DNA of 64,000 nt from NCBI GenBank assembly GCA_902780505.1, contig CACZFN010000001.1:1-64000 (forward strand), written 5' to 3'. The stretch comes from an uncultured Ruminococcus sp. (lineage in GTDB: Bacteria > Bacillota > Clostridia > Oscillospirales > Ruminococcaceae). Under the pieces are notes generated by a model. That model worked only from the letters and a program-made list of their open reading frames with translations, was not told the DNA's origin and did no database searches. Of this stretch, positions 52,716 to 63,036 are shown in pieces. A program made the position numbers and the translations under genes. Position 1 is the stretch's first letter. Each line of letters begins with the position of its first letter.

Positions 52716-55124
52716 TTATTTTATAACGATATTAACAAGCTTTCCGGGTACATATATTTCCTTGACGATAAACCTGCCCTCTATAGCCTTTGCAACAGCA
52801 TCGTCAGCCTTTGCCTGCGCTATGATATTTTCCTTGCTTTCATCAACTGCGATATTGAGTCTTGTCTTGATCTTGCCGTTTACCTGTGCTACTATCTCAA
52901 CGGTCTTATCAACACAAAGTGCTTCATCATATGTCACCCACTGTGCCTGATCAAGCTTGCCGCCGAAGTTCATGATCTCAAACAGTTCCTCTGTTATATG
53001 CGGTGCAAAAGGATAGAGTATAACGAGAAGATCCCTGAATTCCTTTCTTGTTACAGAACCGGCTTCGTATATCTCGTTAAGCAGTGACATCATTGCCGCT
53101 ATCGCCGTATTGAACTTCATAGCTTCGATGTCTTCTGTTACCTTCTTTATCGTCTTGTGCATTGATGCTTTAAGCTTATCGCTGTATTCATCACTGTCTG
53201 TTACTTTATCCTGAAGCGCCCATATCCTGTCAACAAAACGCTTGCAGCCCTTAACGCTTGATTCACTCCACGGGGCAGCCTTTTCATAGTCACCCATAAA
53301 GAGGACATAAAGCCTGAGTACATCAGCGCCGTATTCTTCAACGACATCAAGCGGATCAATAACATTCCCGCGCGATTTGCTCATCTTCTCGCCGTCAGGT
53401 CCTAAGATAAGTCCCTGGGCAGTTCTCTTTGCATAAGGTTCTGATGTGGGAACAAGGCCGAGATCGTAAAGGAACTTATGCCAGAAGCGGCTATAGATCA
53501 TATGGCGTGTAACGTGCTCCATACCGCCGTTATACCAGTCGACCGGCATCCAGTATTTAAGTGCTTCTTCTGATGCAAATTCATTATCGTTCTTAGGATC
53601 ACAGTATCTTAAAAAATACCAGGAAGAACCTGCCCACTGGGGCATAGTATCTGTTTCACGGCGTGCGTCCTTACCGCACTTCGGGCACTTGCAGTGAACG
53701 AAGCTGTCAATTCTTGCAAGCGGGCTTTCGCCGTCTGTGCCGGGCAGGAAATTCTCGACCTCGGGAAGTTTTAAAGGAAGTTCGTCATATGGAACAGGGA
53801 CCATTCCGCAGTTATCACAGTGAACTATCGGGATAGGTTCGCCCCAATAACGCTGTCTGTTGAATGCCCAGTCCTTCATCTTATACTGTACACCGGCTTC
53901 TCCGCAGCCAAGCGAAGCGAGCTCCTCAAGCATTCTTGCTATTGCGTCCTTTTTATTTGTAATGCCGTTTAAAACACCTGAGTTTACCATTTCGCCGTCA
54001 CCGGTATAGGCTTCCCTGGAAATATCCCCGCCCTTGATGACTTCTATTATATCAATACCGAACTTCTTTGCAAAATCATAGTCCCTTGTATCGTGAGCAG
54101 GAACTGCCATTATAGCACCGGTACCATAGCCCATCATTACATAATCGGAGATGTAAACAGGTATTTCTTTATTTGTTATAGGATTGATAGCTGTAAGTCC
54201 CTCTATCTTTACACCTGTCTTATCCTTTACAAGCTGAGTTCTTTCAAACTCACTCTTTTTAGCACATTCAGCTTTATATGCATCAAGGGCATCAATATTG
54301 GCGATAGCTGCCCTGTACTTTTCGATTATAGGGTGTTCGGGGGCAATTACCATAAAAGTAACGCCATAAAGTGTATCAGGTCTTGTAGTATAGATACGAA
54401 GGCTATCGTCCTGTTCCTTAATTTTGAAGTTTACAAAAGCACCTGTTGACTTTCCTATCCAGTTCTGCTGCTGAAGCTTTACATTCGGCAGGTAATCAAC
54501 TTCTTCAAGCCCCTGCAAAAGCTTATCGGCATATTCTGTTATTCTTAAATACCATACTTCTTTGGTTTTCTGTACTATGTCACTATGGCAGATATCGCAC
54601 TTACCGCCCTGAGAATCTTCATTTGAAAGAACGACCTTACAGCTCGGGCAATAGTTTACAAGTGTCTTGTCACGGAACACAAGGCCATTCTCAAACATTT
54701 TAAGGAATATCCACTGTGTCCACTTATAATATTTTTCATCAGTTGTATCTACAACCCTTGACCAGTCAAAGCTGAAACCGACCTTTTTCAACTGGCTTGT
54801 GAACTTTTCGATATTCCTGTCAGTCACGATACGGGGGTGGATATTATCCTTGACAGCCGTGTTTTCAGTAGGCAGGCCATAAGCATCAAAACCTATCGGG
54901 AAAAGCACGTTATACCCCTGCATTCTTCTTTTGCGGCTTACTACTTCAAGTCCTGAATATGCCTTGATATGTCCTACGTGCATACCATGCCCCGAAGGGT
55001 AAGGAAATTCAACAAGTGCATAGAATTTCTTCTTTGAGTGATCGTCACTTGCCTTGAAGGTATCATTCTTGTCCCAGTAGTCCTGCCACTTTTTTTCAAT
55101 GGCTTTGAAATCATATTCTTTCAT
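52716..55124 (-). CDS. leuS: Leucyl-tRNA synthetase
   Basis: An 802-residue class I synthetase. The HIGH-type motif is PSGHGMHVGH near 43, KMSKS is EKMSKSRGN near 575. The CP1 editing domain (about 225-415) carries TRPDTLYGVTF and the conserved Asp of HDTRDYDFAKKFG. The zinc-binding CPSCK ... CDICH appears near 155. No T-box precedes it; the gene begins 31 nt after a small membrane-protein gene and is last in the long operon. AAAGGATTGATATAA precedes ATG 55124. Confidence 0.96.
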   Translation of the reverse strand: MKEYDFKAIEKKWQDYWDKNDTFKASDDHSKKKFYALVEFPYPSGHGMHVGHIKAYSGLEVVSRKRRMQGYNVLFPIGFDAYGLPTENTAVKDNIHPRIVTDRNIEKFTSQLKKVGFSFDWSRVVDTTDEKYYKWTQWIFLKMFENGLVFRDKTLVNYCPSCKVVLSNEDSQGGKCDICHSDIVQKTKEVWYLRITEYADKLLQGLEEVDYLPNVKLQQQNWIGKSTGAFVNFKIKEQDDSLRIYTTRPDTLYGVTFMVIAPEHPIIEKYRAAIANIDALDAYKAECAKKSEFERTQLVKDKTGVKIEGLTAINPITNKEIPVYISDYVMMGYGTGAIMAVPAHDTRDYDFAKKFGIDIIEVIKGGDISREAYTGDGEMVNSGVLNGITNKKDAIARMLEELASLGCGEAGVQYKMKDWAFNRQRYWGEPIPIVHCDNCGMVPVPYDELPLKLPEVENFLPGTDGESPLARIDSFVHCKCPKCGKDARRETDTMPQWAGSSWYFLRYCDPKNDNEFASEEALKYWMPVDWYNGGMEHVTRHMIYSRFWHKFLYDLGLVPTSEPYAKRTAQGLILGPDGEKMSKSRGNVIDPLDVVEEYGADVLRLYVLFMGDYEKAAPWSESSVKGCKRFVDRIWALQDKVTDSDEYSDKLKASMHKTIKKVTEDIEAMKFNTAIAAMMSLLNEIYEAGSVTRKEFRDLLVILYPFAPHITEELFEIMNFGGKLDQAQWVTYDEALCVDKTVEIVAQVNGKIKTRLNIAVDESKENIIAQAKADDAVAKAIEGRFIVKEIYVPGKLVNIVIK

Positions 55125-55155
55125 TTATATCAATCCTTTACATAAAAATAATCGA

Positions 55156-55488
55156 TCATCTGTTTTGCCCCATATATTCCCTTACGTCCTTATTAAGCAC
55201 AAGGATATATGCACACCCGACATCTACAGCAGCTTCGATAAGATAGAGAAGCCTGAAATTAACAATATTATCCTTTATATGGATAAGCACGATCGCCACA
55301 AGGGCTACAGCAGTTATTATATTCACAGCCTGCTTTTTCTGCAGGCACAGGTATATCAGCACAAGGAATACAACAAGCGTGACTACATTCACAAAGCTGA
55401 AGCCAAGCACAAGATTTAAAACACCCTTGATAACAAACCACAGCCCGATAACCCCGATAAGGTTTCTTCCGTTTACTTCGTGCCCCAT
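55156..55488 (-). CDS. Small membrane protein, function unknown
   Basis: A 110-residue protein of four predicted helices (IGVIGLWFVIKGVLNLVLGF, VVTLVVFLVLIYLCL, IITAVALVAIVLIH, YLIEAAVDVGCAYILVL). No known motif. It sits 3 nt after rsfS and 31 nt before leuS in the same run. Confidence 0.7.
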   Translation of the reverse strand: MGHEVNGRNLIGVIGLWFVIKGVLNLVLGFSFVNVVTLVVFLVLIYLCLQKKQAVNIITAVALVAIVLIHIKDNIVNFRLLYLIEAAVDVGCAYILVLNKDVREYMGQNR

Positions 55489-55491
55489 GAC

Positions 55492-55863
55492 TTAATCCTC
55501 CGCTATATAGGGCGAAATATCTATTTCCTCGCCGTCCGCCCATAGCCTTTCAAGGTTATAATGCTCTCTTGTCTGGGTATAGAAAACGTGTACCACTATA
55601 TCACCGTAGTCAAGCACTATCCAGTTTGATGCATTATAGCCCTCGGTATGATCGGGATCTATGCCGAATCTCTGCTTCATCTGATACTCGACCTCGTCGG
55701 CAAGCGCCTTTGTCTGCGTAGTGGAATCGCCGTTTGCTATTATAAAATAATCTGCGATAATAGTAAGGTCTTTAATGCCTATTGCCTTTATATTATCAGC
55801 ACGTTTCTTATCAAGTGATGTGATTATACATTCAAGTTTTTTGTTCTGTAACTCCGTTGCCAT
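55492..55863 (-). CDS. rsfS: Ribosomal silencing factor RsfS
   Basis: A 123-residue protein (DUF143/Iojap family) that binds L14 and blocks subunit joining under starvation. Features are DLTIIADYFIIANGDSTTQTKALADEVE, ASNWIVLDYGDIVVHVFYTQTREHYNLERLWADG split over conserved strands. AAAGGGG precedes ATG 55863. It starts 1 nt after the yqeK stop. Confidence 0.93.
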   Translation of the reverse strand: MATELQNKKLECIITSLDKKRADNIKAIGIKDLTIIADYFIIANGDSTTQTKALADEVEYQMKQRFGIDPDHTEGYNASNWIVLDYGDIVVHVFYTQTREHYNLERLWADGEEIDISPYIAED

Positions 55864-55864
55864 A

Positions 55865-56491
55865 TCATACAGCCCCTTTCTTTTGTTTTTCAAGCTTTTC
55901 CTTTTTATTAGTTTCATTCAGAAACCTGTTATACGCCATGATCGTCGAAACGGGTATCGTATTGCCATTTTCCACAGAATCGCCGACAGAAAATTTCAAG
56001 GCTTCATACATAGCCTTTTCAAGACCGCTTACCGCAAGTTTTCGCATACGCTTTACATCTTTATAATCCCTGTCAGCGCTTATAAGGTCTGCAAGGTAAA
56101 CTATTGCCGCAAGCCTTGACATATCGCCTGCCGCGACCGTATGCCAGCGTATAGCAAGAATAATATCCATATCGTCAATACCAAAAACACGCATTGCTAT
56201 CTCTGCACCTGCTATTGCGTGGAACAGAGCGTGTGCTTTTGTTTCCACCTCATCAACCGAAAGCTCGCTCTGCTTTACGTATTCAAGCTGTCTTTCAGCA
56301 GGGAGTTCCTTTGCAACGTCATGAAGAAGCCCCGCTATAAGTGCTTTATCCTCGTCCTCACCGTACAGCTTTGCAAGCTCTACAGCACTTTGCGCTACGT
56401 TGAGCGAATGATTGTAACGTTTTTTTGATAAATTAGCTTTAAGGTATTCTTTATACCTTGATATCGTTTTTTTATCCGTCAATTGAATCAT
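55865..56491 (-). CDS. yqeK: YqeK-family HD-domain hydrolase (diadenosine tetraphosphatase)
   Basis: A 208-residue HD phosphohydrolase, of the family that splits Ap4A to two ADP. HD motif residues are in RYNHSLNVAQSA, LIAGLLHDVAKELP, ALFHAIAGAE, and IRWHTVAAGDMSRLAAIVYLADLI. Start ATG 56491 overlaps nadD by 20 nt; a TTG downstream with better SD spacing is also possible. The yhbY-nadD-yqeK-rsfS order is the common Firmicutes arrangement. Confidence 0.92.
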   Translation of the reverse strand: MIQLTDKKTISRYKEYLKANLSKKRYNHSLNVAQSAVELAKLYGEDEDKALIAGLLHDVAKELPAERQLEYVKQSELSVDEVETKAHALFHAIAGAEIAMRVFGIDDMDIILAIRWHTVAAGDMSRLAAIVYLADLISADRDYKDVKRMRKLAVSGLEKAMYEALKFSVGDSVENGNTIPVSTIMAYNRFLNETNKKEKLEKQKKGAV

Positions 56492-57092
56492 CCTCAGTAT
56501 ACAAATTATGCCTTCTAATATATTCTACTACATTTTCATTCAAATAGCAAGCAGCATCCCCGCCATTTCTTATCATCATTCTGATCTGTGATGATGATAC
56601 TTCAAAAGGCACTGCATCAGCAAGCAGCACACTTCCCCCCTGTGAAGTCAGAAACAGGGCTGCTTTTTCAAGTTCCGCCCTGTCGCCGCTTACGCGGGAA
56701 ACACATACAAGCGTGCAAAGCTTTAGTATTTTTTTATACTCAAACCATTTATGAAAGCTGAGAATACTGTCACTGCCGATAATAAAATACAGCTTACTAT
56801 CCTTAAACTCGTCACAAAAATGCTGTAAAGTATAAAGAGAATAACTCTTGCCCTCACGTCTTAGTTCGTAATCGCTGTAGAGTATATCTTCACTTTCCCC
56901 AAAGGTAAGACGAAGCATATTCATTCTGTCCTCACCCGAAGCAAGACCACGGCGCTCTTTATGCGGCGGTATCTTATTCGGTATTATCACAGACAGATCG
57001 GGGGATACAAGCGCTTTTGCACTTTCAAACGCATTTACGTGACCTCTGTGAACGGGATCAAACGTCCCTCCGTAGATAAGGATCTTTTTCAT
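56472..57092 (-). CDS. nadD: Nicotinate-nucleotide adenylyltransferase
   Basis: A 206-residue enzyme of NAD synthesis. Nucleotidyltransferase motifs are GGTFDPVHRGHVNAF near the N-terminus, PNKIPPHKE near 38, and the C-terminal SSSQIRMMIRNGG (ISSTxIR-type). It begins 1 nt after the yhbY stop, without a clear SD, so translation depends on coupling. Confidence 0.95.
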   Translation of the reverse strand: MKKILIYGGTFDPVHRGHVNAFESAKALVSPDLSVIIPNKIPPHKERRGLASGEDRMNMLRLTFGESEDILYSDYELRREGKSYSLYTLQHFCDEFKDSKLYFIIGSDSILSFHKWFEYKKILKLCTLVCVSRVSGDRAELEKAALFLTSQGGSVLLADAVPFEVSSSQIRMMIRNGGDAACYLNENVVEYIRRHNLYTEDDSIDG

Positions 57093-57093
57093 A

Positions 57094-57390
57094 TTACTTG
57101 TTTTTCAGTTTGATGACCGGTTCTTTTTCGTTGCGTTTATAAAGTATTGCCTTTGAGCCTATCGTCTGGACCACTTCAGCACCAATGCTCTCGCTTATCT
57201 CTATCGCAGCCTCTTTTGCTGTGAGGAGTGAATTATCGAGCACCTTTATCTTGACAAGCTCGTGCACACGCAAATAATCATCGATCTGTGCTGTCTGGGC
57301 ATCATTTACGCCCCCTTTGCCCACCTGAAACGCAGGTTCAAGGGCATTGGCAAGAGCTTTCAGCTCTGCTCTTTGTTTTGGTGTTATCAT
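57094..57390 (-). CDS. yhbY: YhbY/CRM-domain RNA-binding protein
   Basis: A 98-residue protein with one CRM domain: PKQRAELKALANALEPAFQV, GKGG loop (VGKGGVND), and a C-terminal AVQTIGSKAILYKRN-type strand (VVQTIGSKAILYKRN). It associates with pre-50S particles. ATG 57390 has GGAG 7 nt upstream and follows the rdgB stop by 2 nt. Confidence 0.92.
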   Translation of the reverse strand: MITPKQRAELKALANALEPAFQVGKGGVNDAQTAQIDDYLRVHELVKIKVLDNSLLTAKEAAIEISESIGAEVVQTIGSKAILYKRNEKEPVIKLKNK

Positions 57391-57392
57391 TA

Positions 57393-57974
57393 TCATTCTC
57401 CTTTTTCAAGCTTGCCAAGCAGCGCTTTGAGTGCATTTGCCCTGTGTGATACCTGGTTTTTTTCTTCCTGCGAAACAGAAGCAAAGCTTACCCCATTGTA
57501 CAGAAATACAGGATCATACCCGAAGCCGTTTTCGCCTGTGGGTTCAAAAGCTATCTTGCCGTCAACTCTGCCTTCTACAGCTATCTCCCTGCCGTCGGCG
57601 TAGATAAAATGTATCGTGCACACAAAATGTGCTGTACGTTTATCTTCGGGCACATCTTTCATATTTTCAAGAAGCAGAGCTGTTCTTTCCTTTTCACTTT
57701 CAAGCCCGCCGTATCTTGCAGAATATACACCGGGAGCCCCCCCAAGTGCATCGACGCAAAGACCGCTGTCATCAGCAAGAACACATTCCTTACAAATATC
57801 ATATATTGCCCTTGCTTTTAAAGCTGAGTTTTCGGCAAATGTCTTTCCCGTTTCCTCGACCTCGATATCGATCCCCGCTTCTTTAGCAGAATAAACTTCA
57901 TACCCAAGCGGTGAAAGAAGCGCGGAAAATTCTTTGAGCTTGCCCTTATTCGAGCTTGCTATTATAAGCTTCAT
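57393..57974 (-). CDS. rdgB: Non-canonical purine NTP pyrophosphatase (RdgB/HAM1)
   Basis: A 193-residue enzyme that removes dITP/XTP from the nucleotide pool. Motifs are IIASSNKGKLKEF at the N-terminus, the catalytic ADDSGLCVDALGGAPGVYSA, and the base-recognition GFGYDPVFL and SHRANALKAL. AGGAG precedes ATG 57974. Confidence 0.95.
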   Translation of the reverse strand: MKLIIASSNKGKLKEFSALLSPLGYEVYSAKEAGIDIEVEETGKTFAENSALKARAIYDICKECVLADDSGLCVDALGGAPGVYSARYGGLESEKERTALLLENMKDVPEDKRTAHFVCTIHFIYADGREIAVEGRVDGKIAFEPTGENGFGYDPVFLYNGVSFASVSQEEKNQVSHRANALKALLGKLEKGE

Positions 57975-57986
57975 ATTAATACTCCT

Positions 57987-58493
57987 TTATACTTCAGAGA
58001 TAAACTTGCATTTGGTCTTTGAAAGCTTTTCACGTAACTTATTATCCTTTTCGGTGTCTATAGACTCTACACAGGCTTCGTTATACATTACTTCCTTTAC
58101 ATAATCAAGTGCGCTAAGCGCAGTTGCGCCGACGTCCACACCGCCGTCTACACCGACCAGCTCAACACTTTTTACATTCCTTGCCCTTAAAAAGTCACCA
58201 AGTGCATCATTTGTAAAAGCATCAGCTTTACTTTTCATATAAACATTTTTTGAAACAACCTTCATTTTTGTTACAAGGTCAGACTCGGCAGTATTAGCTT
58301 TTGGCATACCGCCCTTGAAAAGCCCCTTGCCGATCGTTTTGATATAGAATACCTCTTCTGCTTCATAAGCCGCTATTCTTTTGTTGACAGAATCAATAAG
58401 CTTATCGACATCCTTATAATCAAAAAGCTTTTTGTTTCTTCCCCTGCCAACATAAAATTCCTGCATATTAACTACAAGAAGTACCTTATCCAT
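57987..58493 (-). CDS. Isochorismatase-like protein without the catalytic cysteine
   Basis: A 168-residue protein on the cysteine hydrolase (isochorismatase-like) pattern: the first-strand Asp is Asn (LLVVNMQEFYVGRG), helix and FYIKTIGKG with the Lys region, then VELVGVDGGVDVGATALSAL, where the family has a Cys before the TA helix. The nucleophile is absent (Asp at that position), so hydrolase activity is unlikely. GGAGG precedes ATG 58493. It lies between rdgB and ftsY in the operon. Confidence 0.65.
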   Translation of the reverse strand: MDKVLLVVNMQEFYVGRGRNKKLFDYKDVDKLIDSVNKRIAAYEAEEVFYIKTIGKGLFKGGMPKANTAESDLVTKMKVVSKNVYMKSKADAFTNDALGDFLRARNVKSVELVGVDGGVDVGATALSALDYVKEVMYNEACVESIDTEKDNKLREKLSKTKCKFISEV

Positions 58494-58528
58494 GAATTAT
58501 ACGCCTCCGATATCATCTGTACTTTTGC

Positions 58529-59434
58529 CTATTCAAATAACGCATTAACAAAATCCTTAGCAACAAACGGCTGTATATCCTCTATTTTTTCACCTACTGT
58601 CACAAGTTTAACAGGGATCTTCAGTTCATCGGTTATAGATATTATTATCCCGCCTTTAGCAGTGCCGTCAAGTTTGGTAAGGATAATACCCGTGATATCA
58701 GCCACTTCATTGAACTGGCGTGCCTGGTTGACAGCATTCTGGCCTGTAGTGGCATCAAGTGCAAGAAGCACTTCAAGCGAACAGCCTTCCGCCTGCTGAT
58801 GAACTATCCTTGCTATCTTTCTAAGCTCGTCCATCAGGTTTTTCTTATTATGGAGCCTTCCTGCGGTGTCGCAGATAACAACATCGGCATTCCTCGCCTT
58901 TGCAGCGGTAAGCGCATCAAACACAACAGCAGCGGGATCAGAACCGGCGTTATGCTTAACTATATCAACCCCCGCGCGGTCGGTCCAGACTTCAAGCTGG
59001 TCAATGGCAGCAGCGCGGAAAGTATCAGCCGCAGCAACTATGACCTTCTTACCCTCCTGTGCAAGCTGATAGGAAAGCTTACCGATAGTAGTCGTCTTGC
59101 CTGCACCATTTACGCCTATAACAAGAACAACAGAAGGTGTAGTCGAAAGATCAAGCGGTGTGTCCTCACCGAGCATATCGGTAATGACTTCTTTGAGCAT
59201 ATCCTTTATAAGAGATGGATCTGTAATACCCTTCTGCTTTACCCTGTCACGAAGTTCATCACATATCTTGACCGATGTATTTACACCGATATCACAAAGG
59301 ATAAGCGTTTCTTCAAGCTCATCAAAAAGTTCGTCATCAATTTTGGTAAATGAATGCAAAAGTCTTTCTATCTTGCCCATCATTGAGTCTTTGGTCTTTT
59401 TAAGACCGGCTTTTAATTTCTCAAATAACCCCAT
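58529..59434 (-). CDS. ftsY: Signal recognition particle receptor FtsY
   Basis: A 301-residue SRP GTPase (NG domain) without the acidic N-terminal A domain. GTPase elements are [44 protein letters not shown] and [10 protein letters not shown]. The N-terminus [18 protein letters not shown] forms the amphipathic membrane helix. GGAGGCAATTAAT precedes ATG 59434; it follows smc by 17 nt. Confidence 0.96.
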   Translation of the reverse strand: MGLFEKLKAGLKKTKDSMMGKIERLLHSFTKIDDELFDELEETLILCDIGVNTSVKICDELRDRVKQKGITDPSLIKDMLKEVITDMLGEDTPLDLSTTPSVVLVIGVNGAGKTTTIGKLSYQLAQEGKKVIVAAADTFRAAAIDQLEVWTDRAGVDIVKHNAGSDPAAVVFDALTAAKARNADVVICDTAGRLHNKKNLMDELRKIARIVHQQAEGCSLEVLLALDATTGQNAVNQARQFNEVADITGIILTKLDGTAKGGIIISITDELKIPVKLVTVGEKIEDIQPFVAKDFVNALFE

Positions 59435-59451
59435 ATTAATTGCCTCCAGTC

Positions 59452-62400
59452 TTATTCATCCGTCTGCATTGTATAAGCCTCATCAGGTGTCATGCGCAAA
59501 AGCTTTGATATACCGCTTTGCATCGTAACACCATAAAGGATATCAGCCTCCTCCATAGTTCCGCGCCTGTGTGTGATAGTTATAAACTGTGTTCTGTCGG
59601 TAAACTTATGAAGGTATTGTGCATACTTTGCAACATTAACATCGTCAAGCGCCGCCTCTATCTCGTCAAGCAGGCAAAACGGCGATGGGCGGAGTTTAAG
59701 TATCGCAAAATAGATCGCGATCGCCACAAAAGCCTGTTCACCGCCGGAGAGTGATACAAGGTTCTTTATGACCTTACCGGGCGGGGCGACTCGTATATCT
59801 ATTCCGCATTCAAGAACATTTTCAGTGTCAGCAAGAACAAGTTCTGCCCTGCCGCCGCCGAAAAGCTCAGTAAATATAGCCTTAAAATTTGTGTTTATCT
59901 TATCAAAGCTTTCTGTGAATATCGACTTCATCCGCTCTGTAAGATCATCGATCAGTTCTTCAAGCTGATGCTTTGAATTATTAACATCCTCAAGCTGTGC
60001 GTTCATCTTTTCATAACGCTCGCCGACTTCTTTGTATTCTTCGATACTTGCAACATTAACATTCCCAAGCGCCTTGATCTTATTTTTGAGTTCTGACAGT
60101 CTTTTATTTGCATCGATAACATCAATATTCATATCAGCAAGCTCTGACGCTTTGGTTCGTGTAAGTTCGTAATTATCAAACAGCGAAGCAACTATCCTGT
60201 CAAATTCATTCGTTTCGTTCTTGACAGTTTCTTCAAGTCTTGAAAGCTGCCCCTGAAGTGTTTCTTTCTCACTGAGCTTAACACGCTGTGTCGAACGCAG
60301 CTTTTCACCGTTATCTGAATAGCTGCCCTTTTTAAGCGAAAGTGACGTTATCTCTCTTTCATATCCTTTTATAATATCCGCACTGTTTTCTATCCTCAGC
60401 TTTATATTTGTTATCTCGTTTTTCTTATCCTCGATCTGTGTTTTCAGTTCACCTATCCTTGTAACACTATCGGAAGAATCGGACTGTGCTTTATCAATAA
60501 GCTGTTTTGTCTGCTCAATATTAGACTTGACAAGTTCTATATCCTTAGCTATCTCCATACTCTCTATTCTAACCGAAGACAGCTTTTCTGTCAAGGCTTC
60601 ACGCTGTGACTTTAAGTCCTGCTGCCTGCTTTTAGAGCTTTCTATCGCCTTTTCACGGGAACCAATCAGCTTATTCACATCAGTAAGCTTAGCTGCCGCT
60701 TCATCAGCTTCCGCTTTAAATCCTTTTAAAAGAGATGTACATTTTTCAAGTTCAGCCTCAGCGTTTTCTGCCTGTGTATCATAGCCTTTTCTTATTTCGT
60801 TAAGTCTGTCTATCTCCATTCCAAGTCGAATATTCTCGTTTTCAAGAGTACGGATAGTTTCCTTTTCCCCGTCACTCTGAGCAGTAAGTGTCGCACATTC
60901 CTGCCTTAGCTGTGCAGCAGACGTCCTGAGTCCTTCAAGGTCATTTTCGATCTTTTCCCGTTTGGAGGACAGCTCGCTGATCTCGTTTTTTCTTGACAGA
61001 ATACCTGTCGTGCGTGATGCAGAACCGCCCGTAAACGAGCCGCCCGCATTTATCACCTGACCGTCAAGAGTACATATTTTGAACTTATAACCATATTTTT
61101 TAGCTATATTTGAAGCAAGGTCAATATTTTCCGCAATACATACGCGCCCGAGAAGACTTTTGATAACGCCTTCCAGACGAGCATCGCATTTAACTATATC
61201 ACAGCCTACTGCAACAAAGCCATCTTCGCTGTCAAGTCCCTTTACATCAAGTCTGCTGCCCTTAACAGATGTTACAGGAAGGAAAGTTGCCCTGCCCGCA
61301 TTAGACTCTTTAAGGAATTTAATAGCGCGCTTTGCGCCGTTTTCATCATCTGTAACAATATGCTGCATAGCGCCGCCAAGTGCGGTTTCAACAGCAATGT
61401 TATACTTTTTATCTATACTTATAAGCCCTGCCACCGAGCCTATTATCCCCGACAGCCTGCCCTGCTTTGAAGCTTTGAGCACGCTTTTTACACTATGTGC
61501 AAAACCCTCCATAGAGTTTTCAAGGTCTTTGAGGATATTCAGCCGCTGCGTGATCTGAATAAGTTCGTTTTCGCTGTTTCTCAGGTCAGCGTTTGATGCT
61601 TCAAGCTTGCCTGCTTTATTCTTCAAAAGCAATTCAAAGCCGCTTAATTTGTTTTTATGCTCGCCGAGCTTTTCTTCCGCCTCACGAAGTGATGCACGTT
61701 TTTGTTTTAACTCTGATGCCGCAGCCGCTTCATTTTTATCAGCTTCATCAAGTTCCTGCTTTAAGTTCTGAACTCGCAGCTGCGTGTCATTAACAGAATT
61801 CCCGGCACTTTCTATTTTAAAACTCAGCGACGACTTTTCAAGATAAAGATCATTGAGTTCGTTATTCTTTTTTTCAAGCTCCTTATCAAAGCTGTCAGCG
61901 GAGTCAGAAAGTTCGTTGAAACTTTGCTCTGTCTTTGTCTGTTCCGCTTTGTTTTCAGCAAGCTTTTTCTCTAAGCCGACAAGTTCTTTATTATGTGAAG
62001 CAAGCATATTTGCAAGATAATCAGCATCATTTTCATATGCCGATATCTGTTCCTCTATCTGCTTTATGGTATCATTCAGATGCTCTATATCATTTTCAGC
62101 AACCGCTATCTTGGAAAGTGACTGTGTATTATCAAGTTCTGTCCGGTGGATATCAGCTTTAAGCGCTTCTATCCTGTCAGCACACTGTGCGCTGTTTGCA
62201 AAAGCTTCTTCTATCTGTTCATCAATATCTTCTACTTCTTTTTCAAGTGAAGTGTACTGTGACTTTATGAGAGATAACTTTTCACTTGTATCATTGATCT
62301 CCTGCTGACATTTGTCAAGCTTTATCACCCAAAGCGATATCTCCAGCCCACGCTTTTCTTCTTCAAGCACGATAAACTTCCTTGCTTTTTCTGACTGTGT

Positions 62401-63018
62401 TTTTAACGGCCCGAGCCTTGACTGCAATTCAGAAAGAATATCACTTATCCTTGAAATATTATCCTCAGCGGCAGTAAGCTTACGTTCGGCTTCCTCTTTT
62501 TTATATCTGAATTTTGATATGCCTGCCGCTTCCTCAAATATCTCACGCCTGTCAGTAGATTTGCTTGATACTATATCGGCTATCCTGCCCTGTCCGATGA
62601 TCGAATATCCATCACGTCCAAGGCCGGTATCCATAAACAGTTCGACTATATCCTTTAGTCGAACGTTTTCGCCATTTATAATGTATTCACTGTCACCATT
62701 GCGGTAAAGCTTTCTTGATACCCTTACTATATCATTATCGACATTCAAAGCTTTATCACTGTTGTCTATCGTAAGCGTCACCTGAGCAAAGCCTACGGAT
62801 TTTCTCAGCTGTGTGCCCGAGAATATAACGTCCTCCATTTTACCGCCGCGGAGAGTTTTCGATGACTGTTCGCCCATTACCCAACGCATGGCGTCGCCGA
62901 TATTACTTTTGCCGGAACCGTTAGGGCCGACAACAGCCGTTATCCCCTTATCAAAATCAAGGGATATCTTATCGGGGAAAGACTTAAAGCCTTGCATTTC
63001 AAGACCTCTCAGGTACAT
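59452..63018 (-). CDS. smc: Chromosome segregation ATPase SMC
   Basis: A 1188-residue condensin subunit. Walker A GPNGSGKSNI is near residue 32, the two coiled-coil arms lie about 165-500 and 680-1010, and the hinge between them has SGIIGSVAGLISID and the Gly-rich GGSFTGGSA. ABC signature LVSLSGGEQAFVA and Walker B FCLLDEIEAALDD are at the C-terminus. It partners ScpA/ScpB, not in the window. GGGAAGTGAAACT precedes ATG 63018. Confidence 0.97.
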   Translation of the reverse strand: MYLRGLEMQGFKSFPDKISLDFDKGITAVVGPNGSGKSNIGDAMRWVMGEQSSKTLRGGKMEDVIFSGTQLRKSVGFAQVTLTIDNSDKALNVDNDIVRVSRKLYRNGDSEYIINGENVRLKDIVELFMDTGLGRDGYSIIGQGRIADIVSSKSTDRREIFEEAAGISKFRYKKEEAERKLTAAEDNISRISDILSELQSRLGPLKTQSEKARKFIVLEEEKRGLEISLWVIKLDKCQQEINDTSEKLSLIKSQYTSLEKEVEDIDEQIEEAFANSAQCADRIEALKADIHRTELDNTQSLSKIAVAENDIEHLNDTIKQIEEQISAYENDADYLANMLASHNKELVGLEKKLAENKAEQTKTEQSFNELSDSADSFDKELEKKNNELNDLYLEKSSLSFKIESAGNSVNDTQLRVQNLKQELDEADKNEAAAASELKQKRASLREAEEKLGEHKNKLSGFELLLKNKAGKLEASNADLRNSENELIQITQRLNILKDLENSMEGFAHSVKSVLKASKQGRLSGIIGSVAGLISIDKKYNIAVETALGGAMQHIVTDDENGAKRAIKFLKESNAGRATFLPVTSVKGSRLDVKGLDSEDGFVAVGCDIVKCDARLEGVIKSLLGRVCIAENIDLASNIAKKYGYKFKICTLDGQVINAGGSFTGGSASRTTGILSRKNEISELSSKREKIENDLEGLRTSAAQLRQECATLTAQSDGEKETIRTLENENIRLGMEIDRLNEIRKGYDTQAENAEAELEKCTSLLKGFKAEADEAAAKLTDVNKLIGSREKAIESSKSRQQDLKSQREALTEKLSSVRIESMEIAKDIELVKSNIEQTKQLIDKAQSDSSDSVTRIGELKTQIEDKKNEITNIKLRIENSADIIKGYEREITSLSLKKGSYSDNGEKLRSTQRVKLSEKETLQGQLSRLEETVKNETNEFDRIVASLFDNYELTRTKASELADMNIDVIDANKRLSELKNKIKALGNVNVASIEEYKEVGERYEKMNAQLEDVNNSKHQLEELIDDLTERMKSIFTESFDKINTNFKAIFTELFGGGRAELVLADTENVLECGIDIRVAPPGKVIKNLVSLSGGEQAFVAIAIYFAILKLRPSPFCLLDEIEAALDDVNVAKYAQYLHKFTDRTQFITITHRRGTMEEADILYGVTMQSGISKLLRMTPDEAYTMQTDE

Positions 63019-63036
63019 AGTTTCACTTCCCTTATC

